Position numbers and translations under genes: made by a program. 60,970 nt of DNA from Fructobacillus sp. CRL 2054 (GTDB lineage: Bacteria; Bacillota; Bacilli; Lactobacillales; Lactobacillaceae): the NCBI RefSeq assembly GCF_028764065.1, contig NZ_JACOFN010000010.1, positions 1-60,970 of the forward strand. Reading direction: 5' to 3'. Shown piece by piece: positions 1 through 8,286 of this stretch. Positions within the stretch are counted from its first letter, which is position 1. Each line of letters begins with the position of its first letter. The notes beneath the pieces were generated by a model that worked only from the letters and a program-made list of their open reading frames with translations, did no database searches and had not been told where the DNA came from.

Positions 1-108
1 GAGTAAATTTGAGCTGGTTACGCGAATATCACGCTATATCCATCGATATAATCATGAACGGATTCATACCTATGAATCGAACCTAGTGATGTAAAAAAAG
101 TGTCTAAC

Positions 109-360
109 TTATTGACATACGAGCATAACGGATTCAACTGAATCCACTTCTTCGTGGGTTGTTGTTGCGTCGTTGACAGCCGCCGCTGCTCTTGTACTGT
201 AGTCAGTATCATCAGCCTTCGCTGAGATACCAGCAATTGAATGGCCATGATGTTGCTCAGCAACAACCGTTGCCCCAGTTAAAAGGGCAATCGTTGCAAG
301 CGAAGCGTAAACCCAGTTCTTACCGGACTTATACATCTTGTAGTGTTCTTTTTTGGTCAT
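109..360 (-). pseudogene. Truncated KxYKxGKxW signal-peptide protein (remnant or tiny secreted protein)
   Basis: The 83-codon reading frame opens with a KxYKxGKxW-type secretion signal: YKSGKNW at about residues 10-16, then a hydrophobic stretch to about residue 33. In lactic acid bacteria this signal normally precedes very large secreted proteins such as glucansucrases or serine-rich adhesins. Here only about 50 residues of low-complexity Ala/Thr/Asp-rich sequence follow before a stop. Another frame stays open for a further 30 or so codons toward position 18, which fits a frameshift or internal deletion, but that extension shows no recognisable domain. The ribosome-binding site is weak. I favour a decayed gene. 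A genuine short secreted peptide cannot be excluded. Confidence 0.5.
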
Positions 361-538
361 CTTTTATACCTATTTCTGTACTTTTGAAAAATTCGTTCTC
401 CGGTAATGTTACATGGTTTACTTTATTATTACAAGTGTTACGTTAAAATATTTTTAAATATCGGAATTTTTAAACAGATTAGAATGAGAATATAAAAAAT
501 AAGCTTTGACTTTTTTAAATATAAAATATTAAGGCAAC

Positions 539-579
539 AAAAAAGAACCCCAATCATCCGATCGGAGTTCTTTTTATTT
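539..579 (-). terminator. Rho-independent terminator after the purine permease
   Basis: Arms at 542-551 and 564-573 form a 10-bp stem with one G-U wobble. On the minus strand a run of Ts follows. It lies just beyond the stop codon of the permease at 587. A-rich and T-rich flanks on both sides could let it act in both directions. Confidence 0.75.
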
Positions 580-586
580 TTATCAA

Positions 587-2038
587 TTAGATAAAGGCCA
601 ACAAAATAAAGTTAGCCAAGAAGAAGGCTGTGATAACCAAAAGAATTGGTGACAGTTCCTTCCACTTTCCCTGGGCAACCTTCACAACGATGTAGAAGAT
701 GAACCCTGCGGCGATACCGTATGAGATTGAGAAAGAGAATCCCATGAAGATTGAAGTGAAGAAGGCAGGAATGGCAACAGCCAAATCTGACCAGTCAATC
801 TTCTTGAATTCACCCATCATCATGATACCAACCACGATCAAAAGTGGTGCAGTAGCTGCCGTTGGAATAACGGATACCAATGGTGACAAGAAGAGCATTG
901 CCAAGAATCCAAGGGCAGTCACGATGTTTGTCAAACCAGTACGTCCACCGGCAGCAACACCCGTTGCTGACTCGATGAATGTCGTCGTGTTTGAAGTGCC
1001 AACAACACCGGCCAAAGTCGTTGTGAATGTATCCACAACCAAAGCCTTATCCATCTTTGAGTTGAATGAGTTGTCAGCAACGAATGCTTCTTGGTCTTCC
1101 TTTGAGAAGATACCCGTTTGGTTACCGATACCAATCAAGGTACCGATGGCATCAAACAAACCAGTCAATCCCATGGCAAAGACAGTAACGATAGCCAATG
1201 AAGCTTGTGGCCATGATGACCAAAGCGTTCCCATACCGTGGGCACCAAAGGCAGCTCCGAAGGTATGACCAAATTCACCGAAGGCGTTTGGCAATGAAGT
1301 AGCGGCTGACAAATGCGTGTTGGTAACACCCATTGGGATACCAATCAAAGTCGTGGCAATCAATGTGATCAAGAATGCTCCTGGCACCTTACGGATAACC
1401 AAGAAAGTCAAAATTAAAAGACCAATCAAGGCCAACAAAGCAGAAGCTTGTATAAACTTTGTCAATTCAGGAGTCACACCACCAGAGGCCAAAAGAGAAT
1501 CTAAACCACCCTTTACGGTACCACCAGCGTATGGCTTGTCATTAACAGAGATAATGTTTGAACCTGAGATAACAAAGTTGATGAAACCGGCGTTCTTCAA
1601 ACCAATGTAGGTAACGAAGACCCCTAGTCCACCACCAATGGCAGCCTTTAGTTCCGTTGGGATTGCTTTCACAATTGCCTGACGTCCGTGCGTCAAGGTA
1701 ATCACAATGTCAAGCATTCCAACCAGGAACACAATGGCCAAAGCCTGCTGCCACTTGAAACCAAAACCAAAGACAATGGTGTAAGTGAAGTAAGCCTGCA
1801 TTCCAATTCCAGGTGCGAGGGCAAATGGTACGTTAGCGTACAGTCCCATCAACAACGTTCCGAAAACGGCAACGATGATGGCGGCAATAAAGACGGCTAA
1901 CTGTGACATCCCCGCCTGTGAGAGAATTTGAGGGTTCAAGAAGAAGACGTAGGCCATTGACACAAAGGTCGTAATCCCGGCAATCACTTCTTGCTTCACT
2001 GAAGTCTGGTTTTCTTTCAGTTTAAAAAATTTATCCAT
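587..2038 (-). CDS. NCS2-family purine (hypoxanthine/guanine/adenine) permease, AzgA/PbuG-like
   Basis: A 483-residue polytopic membrane protein with about 12-14 hydrophobic segments. The N-terminal region (ITTFVSMAYVFFLNPQIL, about residues 20-40), the early NVPFALAPGIGMQAYFTY segment and the late GTSNTTTFIESATGVAAGG segment (about residue 345) are hallmarks of the AzgA-like branch of NCS2 nucleobase:H+ symporters. It should import purine bases for salvage and fits with the adenine deaminase, upp and prs genes elsewhere in the window. Length is normal. The ATG at 2038 has no good Shine-Dalgarno in the usual place: an AAAGGAG lies about 21 nt upstream, separated from it by a perfect 12-nt palindrome (see separate entry). 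Which purine it prefers cannot be read from sequence. Confidence 0.9.
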   Translation of the reverse strand: MDKFFKLKENQTSVKQEVIAGITTFVSMAYVFFLNPQILSQAGMSQLAVFIAAIIVAVFGTLLMGLYANVPFALAPGIGMQAYFTYTIVFGFGFKWQQALAIVFLVGMLDIVITLTHGRQAIVKAIPTELKAAIGGGLGVFVTYIGLKNAGFINFVISGSNIISVNDKPYAGGTVKGGLDSLLASGGVTPELTKFIQASALLALIGLLILTFLVIRKVPGAFLITLIATTLIGIPMGVTNTHLSAATSLPNAFGEFGHTFGAAFGAHGMGTLWSSWPQASLAIVTVFAMGLTGLFDAIGTLIGIGNQTGIFSKEDQEAFVADNSFNSKMDKALVVDTFTTTLAGVVGTSNTTTFIESATGVAAGGRTGLTNIVTALGFLAMLFLSPLVSVIPTAATAPLLIVVGIMMMGEFKKIDWSDLAVAIPAFFTSIFMGFSFSISYGIAAGFIFYIVVKVAQGKWKELSPILLVITAFFLANFILLAFI

Positions 2039-2146
2039 TTTTCTGAGGGCTTAAGCCCACTCCTTTTAGTTTTTACTTTTTGCTTGCTGGTCGACAATCG
2101 CTATCAACGATAACGGTCACGCTAAAACAGCAAGTCCCTTTTCCTT
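2039..2146 (-). promoter_or_regulatory. Structured leader of the purine permease
   Basis: On the minus strand this short region between polC and the permease holds a 7-bp CTTGCTG/CAGCAAG stem enclosing a second hairpin (CGTTATC-GTT-GATAGCG). After it come the Shine-Dalgarno AAAGGAG (2060-2066), then the perfect palindrome GGGCTTAAGCCC (2047-2058), then the start codon at 2038. Folding of the palindrome would shorten the 21-nt SD-to-ATG distance to about 9 nt. I see no purine-riboswitch core. Confidence 0.4.
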
Positions 2147-2147
2147 A

Positions 2148-5100
2148 TTAAAAGTCAAAGAGCGACAATTGGTTCTCATCCGGCAAATCGGAAATAACGG
2201 AATGGAGAGTCAAGAAATCAATAATGGTCTGCGAGACTTTTCCACGCTTTTTCAAATCTTCCTTCGAGATAAATGGCTTTTCAGCACGCGCTGCAACAAT
2301 CTGGTTGGCGACGTTGTCCCCAAGCCCCGGAATGACTGAGAACGGTGGAATCAATTCGTTTCCATCAATGACCCATTCCGTTCCGTCGGAACGTTCGAGG
2401 TCAACCATCTTGAATGAGACGCCACGTTCGAGTGCTTCGTTGGCCATTTCTAAAACGGTCAACAAATCCTGATCACCCTTCGAGACATCGTTCCCCATAT
2501 CGCGAATCTTCGCAATCGCCGCCTTCACGGCCTCTTTACCACGGGCCATAGCCACAACATCGAAGTTGTTAGCACGAACCGTGAAGTAGGTAGCGTAATA
2601 AGCGGCTGGGAAATAAACCTTAAAGTAAGCGATTCGGAGCGCCATCAAAACGTAGGCGGCAGCGTGGGCACGGGGGAACATGTACTTAATCTTCAAACAA
2701 GAATCGATGTACCACTCGGGTACACCGTTTTCACGCATCAAAGCTTGGTACTCGTCGGTAATCCCCTTACCTTTACGAACCTTTTCCATGATATTAAATG
2801 CATCGGAAGAAGGCAAGCCCCAGTTAATCAAATCAGTCATGATTTTATCACGGGTTCCAATCACAGTCGCGATCGTCGCCGTTCCATTCTCGACCAAATC
2901 ATGGGCGTTACCCAACCACACATCGGTTCCGTGGGAAAGTCCAGAAATCTGGAGCAACTCAGAGAAAGTGTGTGGCTGCGTGTCTTCCAACATGTTTCGC
3001 ACGAAGCCGGTTCCAAATTCAGGTAGGCCCAGTGTTCCCGTGTTGGAATAAATCTGCTCGGAGGTGACACCCAAAGGCTCCGTCGAAGTAAAGAGTCCCA
3101 AAACCCCCGGATCGTTAACCGGGATAGTCTGAGGATCAATCCCTGACAAATCCTTTAGGGTACGAACCATCGTAGGATCATCGTGTCCCAGAATATCCAT
3201 CTTCAACAAGTTATCGTGAATGGAATGGTAATCCATGTGGGTCGTCTGCCAAAGGGCCGTCTGATCATCGGCTGGGTACTGCACGGGGGTAAAGTCGTAG
3301 ATGTCGTAATCGGCAGGAACAATCAAAATACCACCCGGGTGCTGCCCGGTCGTTCGCTTAACGCCAGTCACACCCTGAGCCAGACGTTCCTCTTCCGCTC
3401 CGCGGAAGACTTTATCATGGTCACGCTCGTAAGCCTTCACGTAACCAAAGGCCGTCTTTTCAGCGACCGTGGCAATTGTTCCAGCACGGTACACCTTCTT
3501 AACCCCGAACATGACCTTCATGTAATCGTGGGCGATTGGCTGGTAGTCACCAGAGAAGTTCAAATCGATATCGGGCACCTTATTTCCGGTGAATCCCATG
3601 AAGGTTTCGAAAGGAATGTTGTGTCCATCCCCAATCAGCATTTCGCCTGGGTGGTTGGGATCTTCTTTATCTGGCAAATCATAGCCGGAACCGTATTTCT
3701 TTGGATCAGCTAATTCGAAGTAGTCCCCGTGCGCCGACCGGTAGTGCGGTGGCAAAGGATTCACTTCGGTAATTCCAGACATAGTAGCCACGAAGGAGGA
3801 ACCAACGGAACCTCGGGAACCAACCAGGTAGCCGTCTTTGTTGGACTTTGCTACCAAACGCTGAGAAATCATGTAGTGCGGCGCGAAACCGTTACCGATG
3901 ATGGAACTCAGTTCCTTATCGATTCGTTCCTGAATCATCTTAGGCAATGGGTCACCATAAGCCTTTTTAGCCGCTGCAAAAGTCTTCTCGCGCAGCTCAT
4001 CCCCGGCCTCTGGAATCTGTGGTGGGAATGATCCTTCCTTCAATGGATGAATGTCTTCGAGCATATCGGCCACTACGTGGGTGTTGTCGATAACCACTTC
4101 CTTGGCTTTCTTCTCACCAAGGAAGGCAAACTGCTCTAACATATCCTGAGTCGTACGGAAGTGAACATGTGGTAGAGCCTGACGGTTCAGCGGGTTCCCC
4201 GGCTGAGAGCCAATCAAGATATCACGGTAAATGTGGTCTTCAGGATTGGTGTACTTCACATCCCCCGTTACCACAACGGGCTTATTCAGCTCATCCCCAA
4301 TCTTGACCATATCGGCCAAGATATCCTTCAGCTTATTTGGCCCAGCAATCAAATCGCTATCCAACATTGGCTGGTAATTAGCCAAAGGCTGAATTTCGAT
4401 GTAATCGTAGAACGCAGCCTTCTTCTTGGCTGGTTCGTAACCCTTTTCAATCAGGGTCACAATCAAGTCACCGGAGGTATCCCCAGAACCGATAATCAAG
4501 CCCTCACGGTACTTGGTCAAAACGGAACGAGGAATCCGTGGCACCTTATTGAAATAAGAAACGTTTGATTCCGAAACGAGTCGGTAAAGGTTCTTCAATC
4601 CCACCGGGTTTTGAATCAAAATTGACGCGTGGAAAGGACGGCCATGGCGCCAGGCGCCCCCATCCAGCATGTGATCGTTCAACTGATTTAAGTTAGCCAC
4701 ATCGTGCGACTTAATCGCCTCTTTAATCAGCTTCCAACCAAGGTGACCAGTCGTCTCCGCATCGTAAATGGCACGGTGGGCCTGTTCCAACTCGATTCCA
4801 AACTTCTTCGCCAAAGTTCCCAAACGGTAAGACTTGTAGTCTGGGTATAGCCAGCGGGTAAATGGCAAGGTATCAATAACGGGCTCTTCAATTGGCCCCT
4901 CTTGATAACGTGCGTAAGTAGCGTTCATGAAATCCACATCAAAAGTCACGTTGTGACCAATCAGAACAGAACCCTTAATCCAGTCTCGGAAATTATCGAT
5001 AACGACCTGCTCTGGCTTCGCATTGGCCACCATGGCATCGGTAATCGAAGTCAAATTCGTCGTGAACTCCGACAGTGGGAAGCCAGGATTAATGTACTCC

Positions 5101-6461
5101 GAGTACTTATCAATCACGTTTCCCATCTGCATCTTAACAGCAGACAATTCGATAATTCGATCGGAAACAGCCGACAAACCAGTTGTTTCCAAATCGAATG
5201 CGACGTAGGTCAAATCTTTATCATTTAAGACTTGGTCACGAACGTTATAGGCAATGGGGTCCCCGTCTTCCACGACGTTGGCTTCCATTCCAAAAATCAT
5301 TTTAATATCGTTTTTCTTAACGGCATCAATAGCCTGTGGATAACCCTGGACGTTTCCAGTATCCATCACCGTCAAGGCTTCCTGTCCCCAGGACTTAGCG
5401 AGCTTAGCTACCTGACCAAAGTCGGTCACGGCGTCCATCCCAGACATGTTGGTATGGGCGTGTAACTCAATACGCTTCTCTTCGCCCTGGTATTCTTCCT
5501 GACGGTTCTGGTGATCGACAACCTGTAGGTCATAGATGTTCAATACCAATTCACGAGCATAAGTGTCTTCTTGGACATTTCCACGGGCCTTAATCCAGCA
5601 ACCAGCCTTCAACTGGTCAAAGACTGCCTCATCCTGCTCGTTGTTTGAAAACTTCTTGGCAGAAATAGAAGAAGAGTAATCCGTAATCTTCAACGTTAAA
5701 AGCTTACGCTTTGACCGCAATTCCCGGACTTCATCGGCAAATATGTATCCCTCAATGACAACGCGGGATTCTTCTCCATCGATGTCTTCCAAACGGGTAA
5801 TTTCAGCGTCCGGATTAATGGCACGGCCTAAACGGAGGGCCACTCCCTCAGAAGACTTCTTAGGGGCTGCTTTTTCAGCTCGTTCAATGGCCTGATTAAT
5901 GTCGGCCTGAACTTGCTGCTGGTGGGAGGCAAAGCTTTCCTCCAGTCGCTGTTGCTGATTATCATCGACTAGGGCCGTAAAAGTCAGACCGGCCATTCCA
6001 AAGGTCGCATAGATGTCCGTCAAAGAAGCCAGCACATCATCCGTCAAAAGCGCTGCTAACTGTGGCATTGCCGTGGCAATCACCACCTCCTGCTGTCCTT
6101 TTAATTGGACTGAGGAAGCCGAGGCCAACTGCTGTACCGAAGCATAGTTCAATCCGGTTTCACGCAGGGCTAGGTGGAAGTACGATTGTACTTCCTCTTC
6201 GCCAAAGCCGGCTTCCTCGGGTTGAATTGTCAGATAAACAGCGTTAACCTGCTTGAAATTGGCAGCCAATCCCCGGTAAAAGGCCAGGTAAGCCGGAAAA
6301 GTCAAAACACGTTTGCTATTCACCACGAAGCGCCAAGACTTAGCATCGGGGTCAACCACAACCGACCCTAATGAAGCATCTTGCAAGACCGCCTTTAAGT
6401 TATCAGGCAGTTCTGCCTGTTCCATTAATTTTTCTAATTGTTCTCTTCGACTAAGAGCCAT
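2148..6461 (-). CDS. polC: DNA polymerase III subunit alpha, Gram-positive PolC type
   Basis: A 1437-residue replicative polymerase. Order: N-terminal domain, OB fold (about 215-325), PHP half starting at HAHT (334-337), inserted DEDDh proofreading exonuclease (FDLETTG near 422, IGHNVTFDVDF near 502, HRAIYDAE near 562), second PHP half, then the polymerase core with the PDIDLNF catalytic aspartates (about 963-969) and KMDILGHDD. I chose the ATG at 6461 because AAGGATGG sits just upstream; a TTG eight codons earlier has no such site. Two oddities: the region after NPLPPHY, where PolC normally has a four-cysteine zinc finger, contains no cysteine at all, and two expected PHP metal ligands are replaced (MDT for TDH, GDVKY for GNVHY). 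Polymerase and exonuclease residues look intact. It lies downstream of proS in the usual Bacillota order. Confidence 0.97.
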   Translation of the reverse strand: MALSRREQLEKLMEQAELPDNLKAVLQDASLGSVVVDPDAKSWRFVVNSKRVLTFPAYLAFYRGLAANFKQVNAVYLTIQPEEAGFGEEEVQSYFHLALRETGLNYASVQQLASASSVQLKGQQEVVIATAMPQLAALLTDDVLASLTDIYATFGMAGLTFTALVDDNQQQRLEESFASHQQQVQADINQAIERAEKAAPKKSSEGVALRLGRAINPDAEITRLEDIDGEESRVVIEGYIFADEVRELRSKRKLLTLKITDYSSSISAKKFSNNEQDEAVFDQLKAGCWIKARGNVQEDTYARELVLNIYDLQVVDHQNRQEEYQGEEKRIELHAHTNMSGMDAVTDFGQVAKLAKSWGQEALTVMDTGNVQGYPQAIDAVKKNDIKMIFGMEANVVEDGDPIAYNVRDQVLNDKDLTYVAFDLETTGLSAVSDRIIELSAVKMQMGNVIDKYSEYINPGFPLSEFTTNLTSITDAMVANAKPEQVVIDNFRDWIKGSVLIGHNVTFDVDFMNATYARYQEGPIEEPVIDTLPFTRWLYPDYKSYRLGTLAKKFGIELEQAHRAIYDAETTGHLGWKLIKEAIKSHDVANLNQLNDHMLDGGAWRHGRPFHASILIQNPVGLKNLYRLVSESNVSYFNKVPRIPRSVLTKYREGLIIGSGDTSGDLIVTLIEKGYEPAKKKAAFYDYIEIQPLANYQPMLDSDLIAGPNKLKDILADMVKIGDELNKPVVVTGDVKYTNPEDHIYRDILIGSQPGNPLNRQALPHVHFRTTQDMLEQFAFLGEKKAKEVVIDNTHVVADMLEDIHPLKEGSFPPQIPEAGDELREKTFAAAKKAYGDPLPKMIQERIDKELSSIIGNGFAPHYMISQRLVAKSNKDGYLVGSRGSVGSSFVATMSGITEVNPLPPHYRSAHGDYFELADPKKYGSGYDLPDKEDPNHPGEMLIGDGHNIPFETFMGFTGNKVPDIDLNFSGDYQPIAHDYMKVMFGVKKVYRAGTIATVAEKTAFGYVKAYERDHDKVFRGAEEERLAQGVTGVKRTTGQHPGGILIVPADYDIYDFTPVQYPADDQTALWQTTHMDYHSIHDNLLKMDILGHDDPTMVRTLKDLSGIDPQTIPVNDPGVLGLFTSTEPLGVTSEQIYSNTGTLGLPEFGTGFVRNMLEDTQPHTFSELLQISGLSHGTDVWLGNAHDLVENGTATIATVIGTRDKIMTDLINWGLPSSDAFNIMEKVRKGKGITDEYQALMRENGVPEWYIDSCLKIKYMFPRAHAAAYVLMALRIAYFKVYFPAAYYATYFTVRANNFDVVAMARGKEAVKAAIAKIRDMGNDVSKGDQDLLTVLEMANEALERGVSFKMVDLERSDGTEWVIDGNELIPPFSVIPGLGDNVANQIVAARAEKPFISKEDLKKRGKVSQTIIDFLTLHSVISDLPDENQLSLFDF

Positions 6462-6483
6462 TGAACCATCCTTATTGAAAGGC

Positions 6484-6507
6484 AAAAAGCCGACAGTTTG
6501 TCGACTT
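6484..6507 (-). terminator. Compact terminator between proS and polC
   Basis: Arms 6487-6495 and 6499-6507 form a 9-bp stem with one wobble and a 3-nt loop. On the minus strand five Ts follow. It begins 10 nt after the proS stop and only about 25 nt before the polC start, so it would attenuate rather than isolate polC unless polC has its own promoter. Confidence 0.55.
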
Positions 6508-6516
6508 AATGAGTAC

Positions 6517-8232
6517 TTATTTTGCTAGCCATTCGTTTAAATGAGCGGCAATTTCTGAAGCAGGCATATCAAAGCTTTCACCGCTTTGGCGAAGCGTTAC
6601 TTCAACGATTCCTTCGCTGGCCTTCTTACCGACCGTCAATCGAACTGGCAAACCGATTAATTCTGAATCGGCAAATTTAACACCAGCACGTTCCTTACGG
6701 TCATCAACCAAGCTTTCAAAACCGGCATCCGCGACAACCTTTTCCAAGTCAGCGGCAAGAGCGGCTTGCGCATCATCCTTCATGTTCACTGGGACGATGT
6801 GCACTTCGTATGGGGCAATCGCTGCTGGCCATACCAAGCCCTTGTCATCGGCCTTCTGTTCGGTAATGGCGGCCAACAAACGGGAAATTCCGATTCCATA
6901 ACAACCCATGATCATGTCGATTGAACGACCGTTTTGGTCCAAAACCTTGGCACCCAAGGCATCTGAATAACGAGTTCCCAGCTTAAAGATGTGACCGATT
7001 TCGATTCCACGGGTGAAGACCAACTTACCCTTTCCATCAACGGCCAAATCGCCTTCCTTAGCAGTACGGAAGTCCGCCACTTGGTCATCAGCCAAGTCAA
7101 CGTCACGGTTCCAGTTGATGTTCAAGTAGTGCTTACCGTCCTCGTTGGCACCGGCTGCAAAGTTCACTAAGTCAGCGGCACGTTCGTCGACCAAGAGCTT
7201 AACGTCTTCTGGCAAACCAACTGGTCCAAGTGAGCCAAATGAAGCGCCCAACTTTTCTTGTACAAGGGCTTCATCCGCCAATTCCACTTCAGGCAAGCCC
7301 AAGAAGTTTTGTACCTTGACCAAGTTGACTTCAAAGTCACCCGTTGTCACAACGGCTGCCAATTCACCTTCTGGTCCAGCAACAAGAATCGTCTTCACTA
7401 ATTCTTCTGCAGGGCGGTTCAACAATTCTGACAATTCTTCGATTGTCTTCGCGTTTGGCGTATCAATCTTTTCAAGGTCAGCCTGTGCTTCACCAGAACG
7501 GTCAACGCGTTCGTAGTAGTCCTTGGCCATTTCCAAGTTAGCGGCGTAGTCAGATCCATCAGAGTAAGCGATGATATCTTCACCGGCAGCAGCAGGTGCT
7601 GAGAATTCCTTTGAATCAGAACCACCCATGGCACCGGCATCCCCAACGATGGCGCGGTATGACAAACCAACACGGTCGAAGATGTTACGGTAGGCACCTT
7701 CCATTTGGTCGAAAATCTTATCCAAGCCTTCGTAATCGGCTGTAAATGAATAAGCATCCTTCATGATGAATTCACGGGTACGAAGCAAACCGAAACGTGG
7801 ACGGCCTTCGTCACGGAACTTTTGTTGAATTTGGTAAACAACCAATGGCAACTTCTTGTAGGACTTGATGTCGTTCCCAATCAATTCAGTAAAAGTTTCT
7901 TCGTGGGTTGGACCCAAGATGAAGTCACGGTCCTGGCGGTTCTTAAACTTATACAAATCTTGACCATACGTTGCGTAACGGCCAGACTTTTGCCAGAGTT
8001 CAGCAGGCAGGATTTCAGGAACCAGCATTTCGTTGGCGTTAATAGCAGCCATTTCTTCACGAACGATGGCTTCGACCTTATTCAAAACACGTTGTGCCAA
8101 TGGTAAGTAGGCAAAGGCTCCGGCAGATACCGGACGGATGTAACCGGCTTTCAACAACAACTGATGGGACTTCACTTCAGCATCAGCAGGTACTTCACGC
8201 AATGTTGGCATAAAAAGCTGTGTTTGTTTCAT
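6517..8232 (-). CDS. proS: Prolyl-tRNA synthetase (bacterial type with editing domain)
   Basis: A 571-residue class II aminoacyl-tRNA synthetase that charges tRNA-Pro. Motif 2 is visible as FRDEGRPRFGLLRTREFIMKD (about residues 138-158). The INS editing domain occupies about 230-400, and motif 3 is in the GCYGIGISRLLAA segment (about 443-455). A C-terminal anticodon-binding domain starts near HIVPVN. Length matches the bacterial ProS class. AAGGAAAT a few bases before the ATG supports the start. It sits between rseP and polC, the conserved gene order of Bacillota. Confidence 0.97.
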   Translation of the reverse strand: MKQTQLFMPTLREVPADAEVKSHQLLLKAGYIRPVSAGAFAYLPLAQRVLNKVEAIVREEMAAINANEMLVPEILPAELWQKSGRYATYGQDLYKFKNRQDRDFILGPTHEETFTELIGNDIKSYKKLPLVVYQIQQKFRDEGRPRFGLLRTREFIMKDAYSFTADYEGLDKIFDQMEGAYRNIFDRVGLSYRAIVGDAGAMGGSDSKEFSAPAAAGEDIIAYSDGSDYAANLEMAKDYYERVDRSGEAQADLEKIDTPNAKTIEELSELLNRPAEELVKTILVAGPEGELAAVVTTGDFEVNLVKVQNFLGLPEVELADEALVQEKLGASFGSLGPVGLPEDVKLLVDERAADLVNFAAGANEDGKHYLNINWNRDVDLADDQVADFRTAKEGDLAVDGKGKLVFTRGIEIGHIFKLGTRYSDALGAKVLDQNGRSIDMIMGCYGIGISRLLAAITEQKADDKGLVWPAAIAPYEVHIVPVNMKDDAQAALAADLEKVVADAGFESLVDDRKERAGVKFADSELIGLPVRLTVGKKASEGIVEVTLRQSGESFDMPASEIAAHLNEWLAK

Positions 8233-8286
8233 AATTTCCTTCTTTCCTGTTGGTTAGATTATGTACGGGGAAAACTCCCCATGAAT

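Noticed and set aside
699-1268. 189-codon plus-strand frame inside the purine permease
   Set aside because: It is antisense to a clear membrane transporter gene. Long antisense frames here result from codon bias.
3183-3713. 176-codon plus-strand frame inside polC
   Set aside because: The complementary strand encodes conserved PolC motifs across the same bases; the frame has no start site.
6462-6485. Upstream TTG start of polC (eight extra codons)
   Set aside because: The TTG lies in the arm of the proS terminator and has no Shine-Dalgarno, whereas AAGGATGG precedes the ATG at 6461.
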